This document shows positions 45,720 to 56,810 of a stretch of 60,000 nt of DNA, one piece after another. How positions within the stretch are numbered: position 1 is the stretch's first letter; each line of letters begins with the position of its first letter. A program made the position numbers and the translations under genes. Where the stretch lies: the NCBI GenBank assembly GCA_029204225.1, contig CM055109.1, positions 20,518,349-20,578,348 of the forward strand, written 5' to 3'. Below the pieces are notes generated by a model. It made no database searches and was not told the DNA's origin. It saw only the letters and a program-made list of their open reading frames with translations. The stretch comes from Diphasiastrum complanatum (Eukaryota; Streptophyta; Lycopodiopsida; Lycopodiales; Lycopodiaceae).

Positions 45720-47620
45720 TGAGCAGGCCAAACATAGACGAGAGCGAGTTTATTGCTGCTTTGTGGAAAGCTTTTGACTCAGTTCCATGCCATCTACTCA
45801 TTCAGAGGGTTAGGGACTTAGGCTTTTTCACGGATACCGTTTTGGCAGTGATGGCACTATATGAGAGAGTTTTGGGTAGTTTTAGGGATACGTCAGGCAT
45901 TTCTGACCTAGTATGGAGCACCATTGGGGTGAAACAGGGGTGCCCCCTTTCACCTACGCTTTTTGGCTTATATATTGACGAGCTTAAGACAATTATCAAA
46001 CAGGATGGTGGGATTGGCTGCAATCTGGGTGACATACTTATTGCTATACTGCTATATACTAATGTTCTGGCTTCAGTCTCACCAACTAGAGAGGGACTCT
46101 AGAGACATTTGGACAACTTACAGACTTTTTTGTACCCGGTGGGGATTGAGGGTGAAGATATCGAAGACCAAAGTATGCTTCTAGAGCCTTCATGCAACAT
46201 CAGGAGATTTTCCTGGATGGTCAGCCTTTGGAGTTTATACTTACTTGGGTGTTCTTTTCAGTGGTCCTATTTTCAATATGCGGCAGGCATCCTCAGATCG
46301 CCTTGGGAAGGGTTACGCTTCTCTTGTCCAGCTTGAGAGATTTTGTCTCTGGAGTTATATTCATGATGCTCCCAGTAAGTGGTCTCTTTGACACTATGGT
46401 CACTCCTACATCATTGTATGCAGCCAAGGCTTGGTGTACAGGTCTTACCTCCTCGGATTGGTCTCGTATTTCTTGGCTCCAGATCACCATGCTATCTCGG
46501 ATGATTAGGGCTAAGCCATCACTATTGAGTTTGCCATTCCTCTCATTTTAGTGGATGCCCTTTTTTGGCTCATTACATATATCCAAAGAGTATTGACTCT
46601 CCCTTTTGACATATATTCTTACGTTGCAGTCACATCCTTGAGATTACTATATGATCGTGGAGTTTATTTCTCATGGGATTTTGAGGCACATTTGGTATGC
46701 CAGTTTCTGATCTCCCAGTAGGCACTCATGACTATATTAGACGATCTATTTATCTGGCCTATATCCAGCATACTTGGCAGGGACAGTTGAGCGTTAAGCC
46801 AAATTTCTATCGGACACATTTTCTGGATCTTGATGGACTAGGTTTTCCCATACGTGCATACAACCTTGATTATGGACTCTCACATTGTTTACGGTTTACT
46901 CTTGGATAGTTTCGGGTTTCTTCTCACCAACTTGCTATTGAGACTAGTCGTTATCAGGGTACTCCACATGAGGACAGACCATGTCAGATGTGTTCTTTGG
47001 GAGAGATTGAATCGGAGGAGCATTTCATTTTTAGATGTTCGGCCTACTATGAGATCCAGGGGCGTTATCATTGTCTTTTCAGGGATGCACCCACTTTACG
47101 CTCTCTCATCACTTATGTGGATCCTAGATATGTTGCCCTTATGATATATGAGATGTCCTTCAGAGAGCCTAGGCTCTAGTGGATAGTGACACACAGCCTC
47201 AGATTACAGACTTTTTACCAGTCACCGTCCACCAGCAAATTCAGAGTCAGATGATGATATACAAATTGACCTAGTCCATCTTGTTCAAATACAGTGTTTG
47301 GCCTCAGGTATTGCCATAGCTCGTCGCCTACGTGTACCAAGTGAGTATGCCTTCAAAAGTCTCATACTAGTCAGAGTCAACACCCACAGAGATGTCACAG
47401 ACGACATAAACGTCCTTTCTCTGCTATAGTATCTTCCTCTAGGTCTCGTATCATAGACTTCTTCAATAGTCTCAGTTGATATCACACACACTTCTTTGGG
47501 ATATATTTTCATTTGTTGCAGCTTTCTAGTGATAGACATTATGTATTTCAGACTATTTTTCTTCAGCTGTTTCGTAGAGTTATTTGCTCCCATGTTACTA
47601 ACACACTTGAGATGTACTAC
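45720..47620 (+). mobile_element. LINE ORF2 RT and C-terminus (downstream part of same LINE)
   Basis: Right after the endonuclease, with no linker and no early RT, the frame enters AKHRRERVYCCF, then KAFDSVPCHLLIQRVRDLGF, GVKQGCPLSPTLFGLYIDEL and a damaged catalytic box (LLYTNVLASV instead of YADDV-type). The thumb region follows (46109-46550), then the CCHC region (46988-47179, PCQMCSLGEIESEEHFIFRC). About 200 or more codons between endonuclease and RT are missing. The 3' hairpin begins at 47628. Confidence 0.83.
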
Positions 47621-47656
47621 TTTGTCTATGCTTTTTGGCATCAAAAGACATTAATA

Positions 47657-47730
<74 letters not shown>
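47621..47730 (+). repeat. LINE 3' box with compound CT then CA microsatellite
   Basis: ATGCT-TTTT-GGCAT hairpin (one U-G pair), GACATTAATAAAGC, (TC)18 at 47661-47696, then about 17 AC units. The next LINE fragment begins at 47731. Confidence 0.92.
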
Positions 47731-47731
<1 letters not shown>

Positions 47732-48105
47732 ATACCACCAGGATTACTAGACATTCTACGCAGGGGCATACTACTACTACTATCACACATACACGTGCTC
47801 ATACTCACAGACGCCGCTGGCAGACTCTAGTGCTTTCCCATACTGTGGCTCGCATTACATCTTTTTACAGCAGCAGCACAGCAGATGCAACACAGCCTTG
47901 ACATCTTACCCGAGACACATATGATTATTATTATGCACATTCTCGCATACGTGTCTATTTTAGGTTGCACTAGATGTTTTTCTTAATTACAGTTTGGAGA
48001 CGTTTTTTATACGCTCCCATGGTTACCACATACATGACATGTACTTCATTAGTCTTATATGCCTTTTGGCATGGAAAAGACATTAATAAAGCTTTCTTTC
48101 TTCTT
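47731..48105 (+). mobile_element. Short 5'-truncated LINE (C-terminal tail and 3' UTR only)
   Basis: It begins directly after the CA repeat, encoding THTRAHTHRRRWQTLVLSHT and VARITSFYSSSTA. These match the His/Arg-rich C-terminus of the LINE at 24155-24505 (HAHRRCQRAPVLPHVAARLT, SFYSIST). It ends with the hairpin at 48059-48072, GACATTAATAAAG, and TTTC units. Confidence 0.82.
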
Positions 48106-49414
48106 TCTCTATGGTTCGGTTATGCAGTCTATCATTAGCTCTCATGCGGAGACAAGGGAGTTATACGCTATGGGACAGGCAGGTTTTAGAGCAGGCTACT
48201 CCACAGCTGATTAGATATTCATATTGAGATGTATCATTGAGGCGGCGAAGTCCAAGAAACGCAGAGTCTATTGCAGCTTTGTGGATTTCCGCAAAGCATT
48301 TGATTCAGTTCCGAGGCACTTGTTGCTCCAGCGTTTGGCATCTCTTGGTTTCTCACAGGAGGTCATTGCTGCTATCATCACATTATATGAGAGAGTTTTG
48401 GCCCGTTTCCGTGACGGAGATGGATGGGTCTTCATATATTCATAGTACGGTCGGAGTGAAGCAGGGGTGTCCTTTGTCACCCACCCTCTTTGCTCTATAC
48501 ATGGACGACCTTGAGCGGATCATTCGGGAAGAAGGTGGAGATGGCTGTCCTCTTGCAGATATTGTTATCCCTATCCTTCTTTATGCAGATGATGTGGTTC
48601 TATTATCTAGTCTAGCTCGGCTGCAGGACTTCAGCAACATATGGATGCCTTGTATACTTCTGTCAGATAAGGGGGCTGATGGTGAACATTGGTAAGACTA
48701 AGGTTATGGTGTTTAAGACTAACAGATTGCATATGAGAGACACTATGTTCTATTATGATGGACAACTTCTAGAGATAGTGGCGTCTGACACATACCTGGG
48801 TGTTCTCTTCTCCGGTCCATTGCTTTCTTTTAGACCAACTGCATTGGCCAGGCTCCGCAAGGGGCACTTTGCTCTTGTTCAGATGGAGAGGTTTTTTTCT
48901 ACTTATTACGTGCATGACCCTGATACATGTTGTCGCCTTTTCTCTTCGACTGTTTCTCCAATTGCACTGTATTTAGTAGAGACATGGTGTCCAGGCTTAT
49001 CTAGAGACACTTGGAGTGACATCTCGCGTTTGCAGATTCACATGCTTAGCCGGATGATTCGAGCCAAGTAGTCAGTTCCTCATGAGATTATTTTGGCAGA
49101 GTTTGTTTCTCCTCCACTGATTGTAGAGGCTATTTTCAGAATCATCACATTCACTCACAAAGTCTCAGAGCTTAATTCTTCCAGATACGTGGTAGCAGCT
49201 TTTACATCTTCTCGCACTTTGGTCGGGCAGCGGGCTAAGTCCTCATGGTTTCAGTATGCTTCGGACTTTCTACATAGTTGGGGATTATTTATGTCTGACC
49301 TCCCAAATGGGACTCATGTGTTCATACGCCGACAGATCTACAAAGCATACATTCACACTGTCTAGTCTCACTTGGATCCATCACGGGTTAAGCTTCAGTT
49401 CTATTTGTTGGATT
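48106..49414 (+). mobile_element. LINE ORF2 RT, 5'-truncated; first part
   Basis: It starts at the end of the previous TTTC tail with QSIISSHAETRELYAMGQAG, then KKRRVYCSFVDFRKAFDSVP, GVKQGCPLSPTLFALYMDDL, and an intact catalytic box YADDVVLLS at about 48580-48605. NIGKTKVMVFKTNRL and YLGVLFSGPLLSF follow. A frameshift lies near 48430 and a gap near 48620-48680. It is interrupted after FQFYLLDL at about 49414. Confidence 0.87.
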
Positions 49415-50526
49415 TATCTCCTCTACTCTCCTAAATCCTATTTTAATCTGCCTCCATTCATGCTGTTGTATTTTACTTGTGTTGTCGCACAGTCTGCATA
49501 TTTACATGTAAAATAAGACAAGTGAAAAACGCGACTGTTTGCATAAATACAAGTAAATTTCCACAGGCGAAAAATGGGACACTGTTTTTACACATGATTT
49601 GTGACAGACGAAAAAGGTGACACTGCCCTACAAATGCCGAAGGTGCCCTAATGGAAGAGCAAAGGTACCCTGTAAATGAAATTTCAAGGCATTTGTCAGA
49701 ATGTCGCATTTTTCGCATTTTCATCAACGTTCATTTCAGCGAAGGCTGATGTTGCGGCTTTCTCACACTCATCTCATGAATTGTGCAATCAAATTTGACA
49801 ACGATAGCAGCCACCCACGATCTCCCACAGACATCACATCCACTTTGTACTTTCTTCATCTGCACACCTGTAACATTATGTATATATATTGGATACCATC
49901 TGGGTATTCAGTGTGTGAAAAATATAGCAAGCATTAGAAGCTTATCAAAGATAGACGAAGTAGATGCTTTCGCACATCGATTCTTTGTATTGTCAGTATT
50001 AGGTTTATTGCTTTTACATATTGGATTAGCTTTGTGAAGCACGCGGTTTCGTCCGCTATTGTCTTGTGCTCACCTGCATTATTGACCTGTATATTTCGCT
50101 ATACTTAATCTGATACAGCTCTGTTTGTTCTGCGTTCAGATTTGTGTCAATTTTTGCAATGCTTTTCTACATTCTATCGGACTTTCTTATTGCTCAATCT
50201 GGTAGTCTACTCTTCGCGGATTATTATTAGTCTAGCTGTTCGCGACTAATATTTAGTCTTGTCTTTCGTGACTAATTCGCGACTGACAATCAGTCTAGCT
50301 GTTCGCGACAAATTATCATTTTGATGTCTTCATGCTCAGATCGAACGTGATTTCTATCACTAAAGTTCTGTTCGAGTCTGATAGGCGTAGTCATGCTTAG
50401 GGAAAGAGTGAGATAGCCTATTCCACTACGCACGAACACTTTCCATTCGTGTTTGTTTCTTTTCAAGCTATTTTCGTTTCTCACACACCCTCTTTCCTTT
50501 TCCCAACACTATCACACTCACTTTCT
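49415..50526. mobile_element. About 1.1-kb insertion splitting the LINE, LTR-like
   Basis: The LINE frame breaks at ...FYLLDL (49414) and resumes at LHLDASGLPVRPSYLSQ (50527). The insert contains a segment from TGTCGCACAG (49483) to GTTCGCGACA (50310) with perfect TGTCGC/GCGACA ends. GTTCGCGAC, TTCGTGAC and TTCGCGAC repeats near its end resemble those at the end of the LTR at 32974-33601. The five bases outside 49483 and 50310 do not match each other. No coding domain is seen. Confidence 0.55.
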
Positions 50527-51317
50527 TCACCTTGATGCTTCAGGGCTTCCCGTCAGACCGAGTTATCTCTCTCAGGCGCTGTCTTTTGGCCTACGCTACC
50601 GCATTGGTCAACTTCGGGTCTCTTCCCATTAGCTCACTATTGAGACAAGCAAATACATAGACATGCCACGACCCTTACGGTTCTGTCAGTGCTGTACACT
50701 ACAGGAGGTTGAGGATGAGTTTCACTTTATTTTCAGATGTCCAGCTTACTCTGAGATCAGAGGTAGATACCACTGTCTCTATCGGGACATTCCACTCACG
50801 CTTGGTTCCTTCTTTGCCCATCCAGATGCAAGATGTGTTGGTTTGCTATTACGAGAGATGTTCTCTTTCAAATCTTCTCTTTTGTCGGATGATTAGGATG
50901 TTGACCACAGCTAACCACATATTACACTTTTCTTTCAGAAAAGAGTTAGGGATGATACTTCGGACAGTGAGATTGACATTCCAGCTCGACGACCGAAGCT
51001 TCAACGTCTTCCTCGACCATCTAGATCCAGAGTTTGTCACCAGAGGTCACCATGTGCCTCCCGCCAGATCACACAGTTTTTCTCTCTCAGTTAGTAAGTT
51101 TTATTCCTCCGCGTAGCTGGTGGTTAAGCTACTGCTTTTGTACCTCACCATAGCTGGAGGTTAAGCTTTGGTTTTATTTCCGGTTTATTTCTGTTTATTC
51201 TATGTTTTAGCTGACAAAAATAAGTTCGGCATGGACAATGATCTTTTCTTATGTACTTTTTCTTTGTCTTATGTGCCCAAGGGCACTCTGTAGACATTAA
51301 TAAATTCTATTCTATTC

Positions 51318-51360
<43 letters not shown>
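50527..51360 (+). mobile_element. LINE ORF2 C-terminus and 3' end; second part
   Basis: LHLDASGLPVRPSYLSQAL, GLRYRIGQLRVSSH, then the CCHC (FCQCCTLQEVEDEFHFIFRC, PAYSEIRGRYHCLYRDI) up to about 50895. The 3' UTR includes CACCATAGCTGGAGGTTAAGC (one part of a short direct repeat at 51115 and 51148). It ends with hairpin GTGCC-CAAG-GGCAC at 51273-51286, GACATTAATAAA, TTCTA units and (CT)n. Confidence 0.85.
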
Positions 51361-51571
51361 TCCTAGCCGCGATGGCTGCCCGCCGGATGTCCTGCTCCCC
51401 AACACTCCATCTTTTTACCACATGGTCCACACAAGCGGGGGGAGGTAACTTCCCCCACTCTCCATCGCGCCCTGCTGGCCCGGAATCCATCTCCATCGCG
51501 GGTCTGTCCATTGCATTTGAGCCTGTTGTACCTGCTCCTGCCATCGTACCTGCTTTAGGTGGAACCATTGC
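51361..51571 (+). mobile_element. LINE 5' region (ORF1 start) fragment
   Basis: It begins directly after a CT tail. GGGGAGGTAACTTCCCCCAC, CTGGCCCGGAA and GTACCTGCTCCTGCCATCGT recur in the same order at 56960-57070, which leads into LINE ORF1. So this is the 5' part of another LINE copy, cut off by the chromovirus. Confidence 0.6.
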
Positions 51572-52621
51572 ATCTGCAGGACGATAGGCCGATAGCGTTT
51601 GAAAGCAAGAAACTCACGGGGCCTTAGTTGTGTTATACAACTCAGGAGAAAGAGTTATTTACAGTGATACATGCACTTAAAACCTAGAGGCATTACCTTT
51701 ATGGTAGTCAGTTTATAGTCTATACAAATCACCAGCCTCTAAAGAACGATCTGAGGGGTCGTAAAGCTCGCTGGGCTGAGCGTATGCAGGAATTTGATCA
51801 TGCAATCCGATATGTCAGGGCAGCTCTAACCAAGTTGCATATGCGCTTAGTCGGATTGGTGAATTAGATGAACTTTCATTCACCAAGATTTCCACTGTTC
51901 TATACCTTTCATTGAGAGGGCGGTGTGAATCAGATTCTCATTTTGGTCCCATCTGGAAGATGGTGGAGACAGGAAAAAATGAGAATGGAATAGAGATTTA
52001 TTCACAGGGGTCTCAGGTTCCTAGGAAAGATAAGAAAATAGCGGAACAATTCTCTATCCGAGGTGGATTACTATTTCGGAATGGGAAAGTTTGTGTACCG
52101 ACGGATGATGAGATAAAGAAGAGGATTCTTTATGAGTGTCATGACGTTCCCTGTGCAAGTCATCCGGGTATACACAGGACTGTGGACTTGGTCAGAAGAG
52201 AGTTTTATTGGGCAAAACTCAAGCCATTTGTCGAGTCTTATGTGGTTAAATGTAGACCTTGTCAGTTAGCCAAAGCTTAACGCTTAAAGACTGGAGGGTT
52301 GTTACATCCTCTAGATATCCCTCAGAAACGATGGAAAAGTATATCTATGGATTTTGTGGTTGGACTTCCAAGGACCCAACGCCAAAATGATTCTATTTGG
52401 GTTGTGGTGGACAGGTTGACAAAATTAGCTACTTTTATACCAGTCAAGTCAACTGCTAAGGCTTTGGATTTAGCCCAGATCTTTGTGGAAAGATTATTTA
52501 GGCTTTATGGACTGCCAAGTGATATAGTTAGTGATAGAGATCCTAAATTTACAAGTCACTTTTGGTCAGCTGTATTCCATAAGCTTGAAACCTCGCTTAG
52601 TTTTAGTTCTACTGATCATCC
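51572..52621 (+). mobile_element. Ty3/gypsy chromovirus: RNase H and integrase (left part)
   Basis: RNase H end: DDRPIAFESKKLTGP, a stop, then EKELFTVIHAL and RHYLYGSQFIVYTNHQPLK (51575-51740). Integrase zinc finger: HDVPCASHPGIHRTVDLVRR and CRPCQLAKA (H-H-C-C). Integrase core: ISMDFVVGLPRTQRQNDSIW, VVVDRLTKLATFIPVK and DIVSDRDPKFTSHFW. The frame is broken at FSSTDHPES by the MITE at 52631. Protease and RT are absent at the left end. Confidence 0.9.
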
Positions 52622-52630
52622 TGAATCAAA

Positions 52631-53226
52631 GTTGCAGTCCGCGATTCGGAACGCGATCCGGAATGCGTTCAGGAACGCGATCTGGGATTTCCCATTAGGG
52701 TTTCTCGGAACGCAATTTTTTTCTTTTGGGATAGTTGCCAATATGGGTATAATGTGAAAGGATATCAAAAAGGCAATTGTTATGGAGATCTGTTGCTTGG
52801 TTTTAGATGGCTGCAGGCTACCTTCATTAGAAAATTGGACATCAGTAGATGGTTTAAGAAAATTGGCTGCATTTTCATATGGTTTCAGAAATTTGGACGT
52901 AAGTAGATGGTTTCAGCTATTCCACAAGAAGTATACAATTCCCGCCAATCTAAGGAAGGCTCCTTCTAACTCTTTCTATCGTTTTCTAACAGAAAACGGA
53001 ATCAGTAGAACTGAAAACCAAGTCAGAACACCATTTCAAAACTGATTTTTGATATCTTTGGAAATTTGAAAAGCATGTCCACCATTATATTACGGTTTAG
53101 TTAGTAACTTAGTATTAAACTCAAAACAAAAAAAAAAATTGCGATCCGGGTCACGGATCGTTGACGTTCCGGATCGCACGATCCGAAACGTTTTTGCAGC
53201 GGATCGCGATCCGCTGCAACAAGACT
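52631..53226. mobile_element. 596-bp MITE inserted in the chromovirus integrase, 9-bp target-site duplication
   Basis: TGAATCAAA is present at 52622-52630 and again at 53227-53235. Removing one copy and the 596 bp between restores the integrase reading THPES-NGQTER-type sequence. The ends are related and inverted: GTTGCAGTCCGCGATTCGG on the left, and CGGATCGCGATCCGCTGCAAC on the right, the latter followed by six extra bases (AAGACT). The interior is non-coding apart from short frames. The duplication length fits Mutator-derived MITEs. Confidence 0.85.
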
Positions 53227-53235
53227 TGAATCAAA

Positions 53236-54001
53236 TGGCCAGACTGAGAGAACTAATCAGACTATGGAGGATATGTTGAGAACATATGTGTCTCACAAGC
53301 AATCTCAGTGGGAAGATTACATTCCTTTGATTGAGTTTGCTTATAACAGTAGGAAACATTCTGCTACTGGTTATAGTCCGTTATGCTTATGTACGGTTTT
53401 CAACCTAGATCTCCAGTAAATGTGGAGACGAAGTCTGTTAAGATCCAAAAAGTTGCAGATTTCTTGCATGATATGCATGAAATGTTGCAAGTGGCACATG
53501 ATTGTATCTAGAGTGCTAATGCCGATCTTAAGAGGTCTCCTAGAGATTTTAAAGTTGATGACTGGGTATATTTTAGAATACCTAAGGATTCTAAGGCTAT
53601 GTGTACAGGGAAGCATTATAAATTGTCTACCAGATATTGTGGACCGTTTCGGATAATAAAGAAAATTGGTTCTTTAGCTTATGAACTAGATCTTTAGGAC
53701 AAGACTATTGCTCACCTAGTGTTTATAGCCGGGTAAAAATATGGTTACATGAAGGTGAGGTAGTTGGTTTCAGAGGAAGATCTTACCCATTTGGAGGACT
53801 TATGGCTTAGTGTTCCTTTGGAACCTGAAAAGGTACTCAGAACCAGAGATAAACAATTGAGAAATCGTTCTATCTCTGAGTGCTTGATTAGGTGGAAGGG
53901 ACGGACTGAGGATGATGATTCATGGGAGCGGGTCGAAAGCATTAAGAAGACCTTCCTCGGTTTTCACTTCTAGAGGTAAAAGTGGTTCAAGGGGGGAAGA
54001 A
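53236..54001 (+). mobile_element. Chromovirus: integrase C-terminus and chromodomain (right part)
   Basis: After the MITE, NGQTERTNQTMEDMLRTYVS, WEDYIPLIEFAYNSRKHSAT and GYSPL continue the integrase. Decayed spacer follows. At 53764-53973 there is a chromodomain: PEKVLRTRDKQLRNRSISEC, LIRWKGRTEDDDSWE. The aromatic cage is partly altered (LIRWKG, SWE). A polypurine tract (AGGGGGGAAGAA) precedes the LTR at 54002. Confidence 0.88.
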
Positions 54002-54427
54002 TGTTATGTCCATGTCCTGTATAAGGGAATCGGAATAATTATTGACATGGATAGCCGGTCACTCCAGTTGTATGTGGTTATTAGTTATGCTACGTCATTC
54101 CGGGCGTGGTCGTTACAAGTAATTAATAATCGTATGAGGGTCCAGACCTATAATTGCACATAGGAGCATCTGCATGGTGTATGACTGCTATAATCCAAGA
54201 ATAGGAGATCAATAGCTTAATATAGATTGCATCGGGATCCTAAGGGGAATATTTTCTCCTCTTGGAGAGGATACATACCATGGAAACTCACCCATCTCCC
54301 TATTGGAATTTCATATTCTTGAGCCAGGTTTCCTCTCCTCTCTTGTATTCATTCACTATGGCTTGGGGGTAAAGGGTTAGGGTATTGACTAGCCTCTTCA
54401 TGTTGGTTGGGTGGTTTATGCTTCACA
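54002..54427 (+). mobile_element. Probable 3' LTR of the chromovirus
   Basis: It begins TGTTATGTCC immediately after the polypurine tract and has a plausible end at TGCTTCACA (about 54427), just before LINE ORF1-like sequence resumes. No 5' LTR is available for comparison, so the right end is approximate. Confidence 0.6.
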
Positions 54428-54932
54428 GGTGTCCTTTCGGTTTGCATGTGACAGGATGCTTGAAGATCTTCACTTGTCGATTGTTATACTTTGCATCTGC
54501 AACTGGTCGTCATGAAGTGCTAGGGAAGAGATATACACTGCGGGGCACCACAATATAGGCACCACGATATACGTGGATGAAGACCTTACTTTCATTCAGG
54601 TTCAAGAACGGAAAAAAGCAAAACAAGAGGCTCTAACGAATGGAAAGCGGTTGATCTATAGGGATGGTATCATTCGTTTTGTAGATAAAACATGTTGCTA
54701 TTAATGAGATATCTGAGATTGTTCAGAGTTAGTGAGAGAGTTAGAGCACTGAAGAGATGCCCGTTGAATCTATAAATGGTCTTCGTACCATATAATCTTG
54801 GACATTATCCTCTTCTTAGTTAGTTAGGTTTTAGTTATGTTGTTTGACGACATTGCTCCGTCTTGGTTCCACTTTATCTGATGAACTTGTTCGTCTTATA
54901 CGCCTTTTGGCATGGAAAAGACGTTAATAAAG

Positions 54933-54935
<3 letters not shown>
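54428..54935 (+). mobile_element. ORF1-only LINE derivative, second copy (3' part)
   Basis: It contains the end of ORF1 (GTTIYVDEDLTFIQVQERKK, NGKRLIYRDGIIRFVDK, then EISEIVQS-equivalent sequence). The same 170-base 3' UTR as at 22440-22615 follows, and the tail ACGCC-TTTT-GGCAT, GACGTTAATAAAGC. No ORF2. Identity to the first copy is high by eye across ORF1 and UTR. It has a small insertion (GGCACCAC duplicated near 54545). Confidence 0.82.

Positions 54936-55014
<79 letters not shown>
54936..55014 (+). repeat. CT microsatellite, LINE tail
   Basis: About 78 bp of CT with a single CG interruption. It sits between the box GACGTTAATAAAGC and the next LINE, which starts at 55015. Confidence 0.95.
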
Positions 55015-55016
<2 letters not shown>

Positions 55017-56496
55017 ACAGACGATTTCTTTTATTATGATGGACAGCAGCTGGAGATAGTTGCCTCTGATACTTATCTTGGAGTTCTTTTTTCCGGTTCT
55101 CTGCTTGCTTTTAGACCCGCATCCACAGCTTGCCTGCGTAAGGGGCACACAGCCCTTGTTTAGATGGAGAGACTTTGTACTGCCCTTTATATTCATGACC
55201 CTGCCTCACGGTGTTTGCTCTTCTCTATAATGGTTTCTCCGGTGGCTATGTATTCAGCGGAGGCTTGGTGCCCTGGGCTCTCTATGGGTACTTGGAGAGA
55301 CATCACTTGACTACAGATTTTCATGCTTGGCCGGATGATCTGTGCGAAGGCCTCGGTTCCCCATGACATTATACTAGCAGAGTTGGCATGTCCACCTATG
55401 GTTGTTGTGGCTATGTTCCGGATTGTCATGTTCTTACATAGGCTCGCCGATATGGATACTTCCAGGTATATGGTTGTTGCTTACACTTCCTCTCGGTTTA
55501 TTTCTAATCAGCAGGCTAAGTCATCATGGTTAGAGGATGTGTCTAAGTTTCTTAGCAGCTGGGGGTATCTATATCAGCTCTCCCTAACGGGACTCATACC
55601 TACATTCAGTGTCAGCTTTAACGTAGCTATATCCACATAGTGTTGTCACAGCTAGATCCAAAGAGGGCCAAGATGCATTTTTACGGCACTCATCTCCTAG
55701 AGCTAGATGGTGGGTTACCTATTCTACCGTCGTATCTCTCACAGACATTACCATATGGTCTTCATTACCGTTTTGGGCAGCTTTGTGTCTCCTCACATCA
55801 GCTTGTTGTTGAGTTGGGCCGTTATATTGATACCCCCAGGGCACATCGGATATGCCAGTTATGCTCGATGCATGAGGTAGAGGATGAGTCACATTTTTTT
55901 TTTAGATGTCCTACCTATTATGAGATCAGAGGCCGTTATTATTGTCTCTATAGAGACACTCTTCTATCCCTTGGCTCTTTCTTGGCGTATCCAGATCCTA
56001 GATGTGTGGGACTCTTACTGAGGGACATGTTTACGTTACGAGCATCTCTTCTACCTTCAGAGGCAAATGACACGACAGAAGGCTATGTAGACTCAGCGAA
56101 CCAGACCGAGACCTATAGCCCGTTCATCATCGTCAGCTAGAGCCTTACGACGACCTTCAGCATCTCATCGAGCTGCTCATCAGCTTCCAATGCACACCTC
56201 ACAGCCTATCACTCATTTTTTCAAATCAATCACTTATGTTTTTGGTTTTTCTTTAGTGGTTTTCCTTAGCAGAGCGGGTGGTTAAGCTCTTGCCTTTGTA
56301 CCTCAGCAGAGCGGGAGGTTAAGCTCTTGCATCTCCTTCTTGCATGATGAGAGATTGTTGATTCATTTTTTTTCATCAGTTGACTTTTGGTAGAGAGATA
56401 GTTTCTTTAGAAATAAGTCTGCATATGGACGTTGCTCCTATCTTGTATGTACTATATTTTGTCTTTTGTGCCTATGGGCATTGGATAGACATTAAT

Positions 56497-56504
<8 letters not shown>
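55015..56504 (+). mobile_element. LINE ORF2 (RT thumb to CCHC), 5'-truncated
   Basis: It starts within the RT thumb (FFYYDGQQLEIVASDTYLGV, LFSGSLLAFRP). Connection-region sequence follows (SVPHDIILAELACPPMVVVA) to 55630. After a frameshift, the frame at 55640-56140 has THLLELDGGLPILPSYLSQT and a well-kept CCHC (ICQLCSMHEVEDESHFFFRC). The 3' UTR has GCAGAGCGGGTGGTTAAGCTC repeated at about 56270 and 56303. The tail hairpin GTGCC-TATG-GGCAT lies at 56468-56481. Confidence 0.87.

Positions 56505-56541
<37 letters not shown>
56505..56541 (+). repeat. CT microsatellite, LINE tail
   Basis: The CT run after GACATTAATAAAAT. A further LINE 5' region starts directly after it. Confidence 0.9.
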
Positions 56542-56545
<4 letters not shown>

Positions 56546-56810
56546 TCTGACCTAGAGCGGACCTAGGACCTGGAGCAGACCTCTGACTTGGAGCGCAAAT
56601 CTCTCCTGGAATGGATATAGGACCTGGAACAGGCCTGAGCGTGGATCTGGACATGTTTTGGACTTGTGGACCTCTCTCTCTCTCACCTCTGACCTGGAGC
56701 AGACCTAGGACTTGGAACAGACCTCTGACCTGAGTGCAGATCTCTCCTGGAACGAATAGAGGACTTGGAACAGGCCTGATCATGGATATGGACATGTTCT
56801 GGACTTGTGG
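56542..56810 (+). repeat. Two tandem monomers (about 139 bp) in a LINE 5' UTR
   Basis: The sequence from CACCTCTGACCT through GGACATGTTTTGGACTTGTGG (56541-56670) is repeated at 56683-56810 with few changes (shared CTGGAGCAGACC, CAGATCTCTCCTGGAA or CAAATCTCTCCTGGAA, GGAACAGGCCTGA). A short CT run separates them. Their position upstream of LINE ORF1 recalls promoter monomers of rodent L1. Confidence 0.7.

Noticed and set aside
54002-54163. Small plus-strand gene after the chromodomain
   Set aside because: The open frame continues from the chromovirus end into its LTR.
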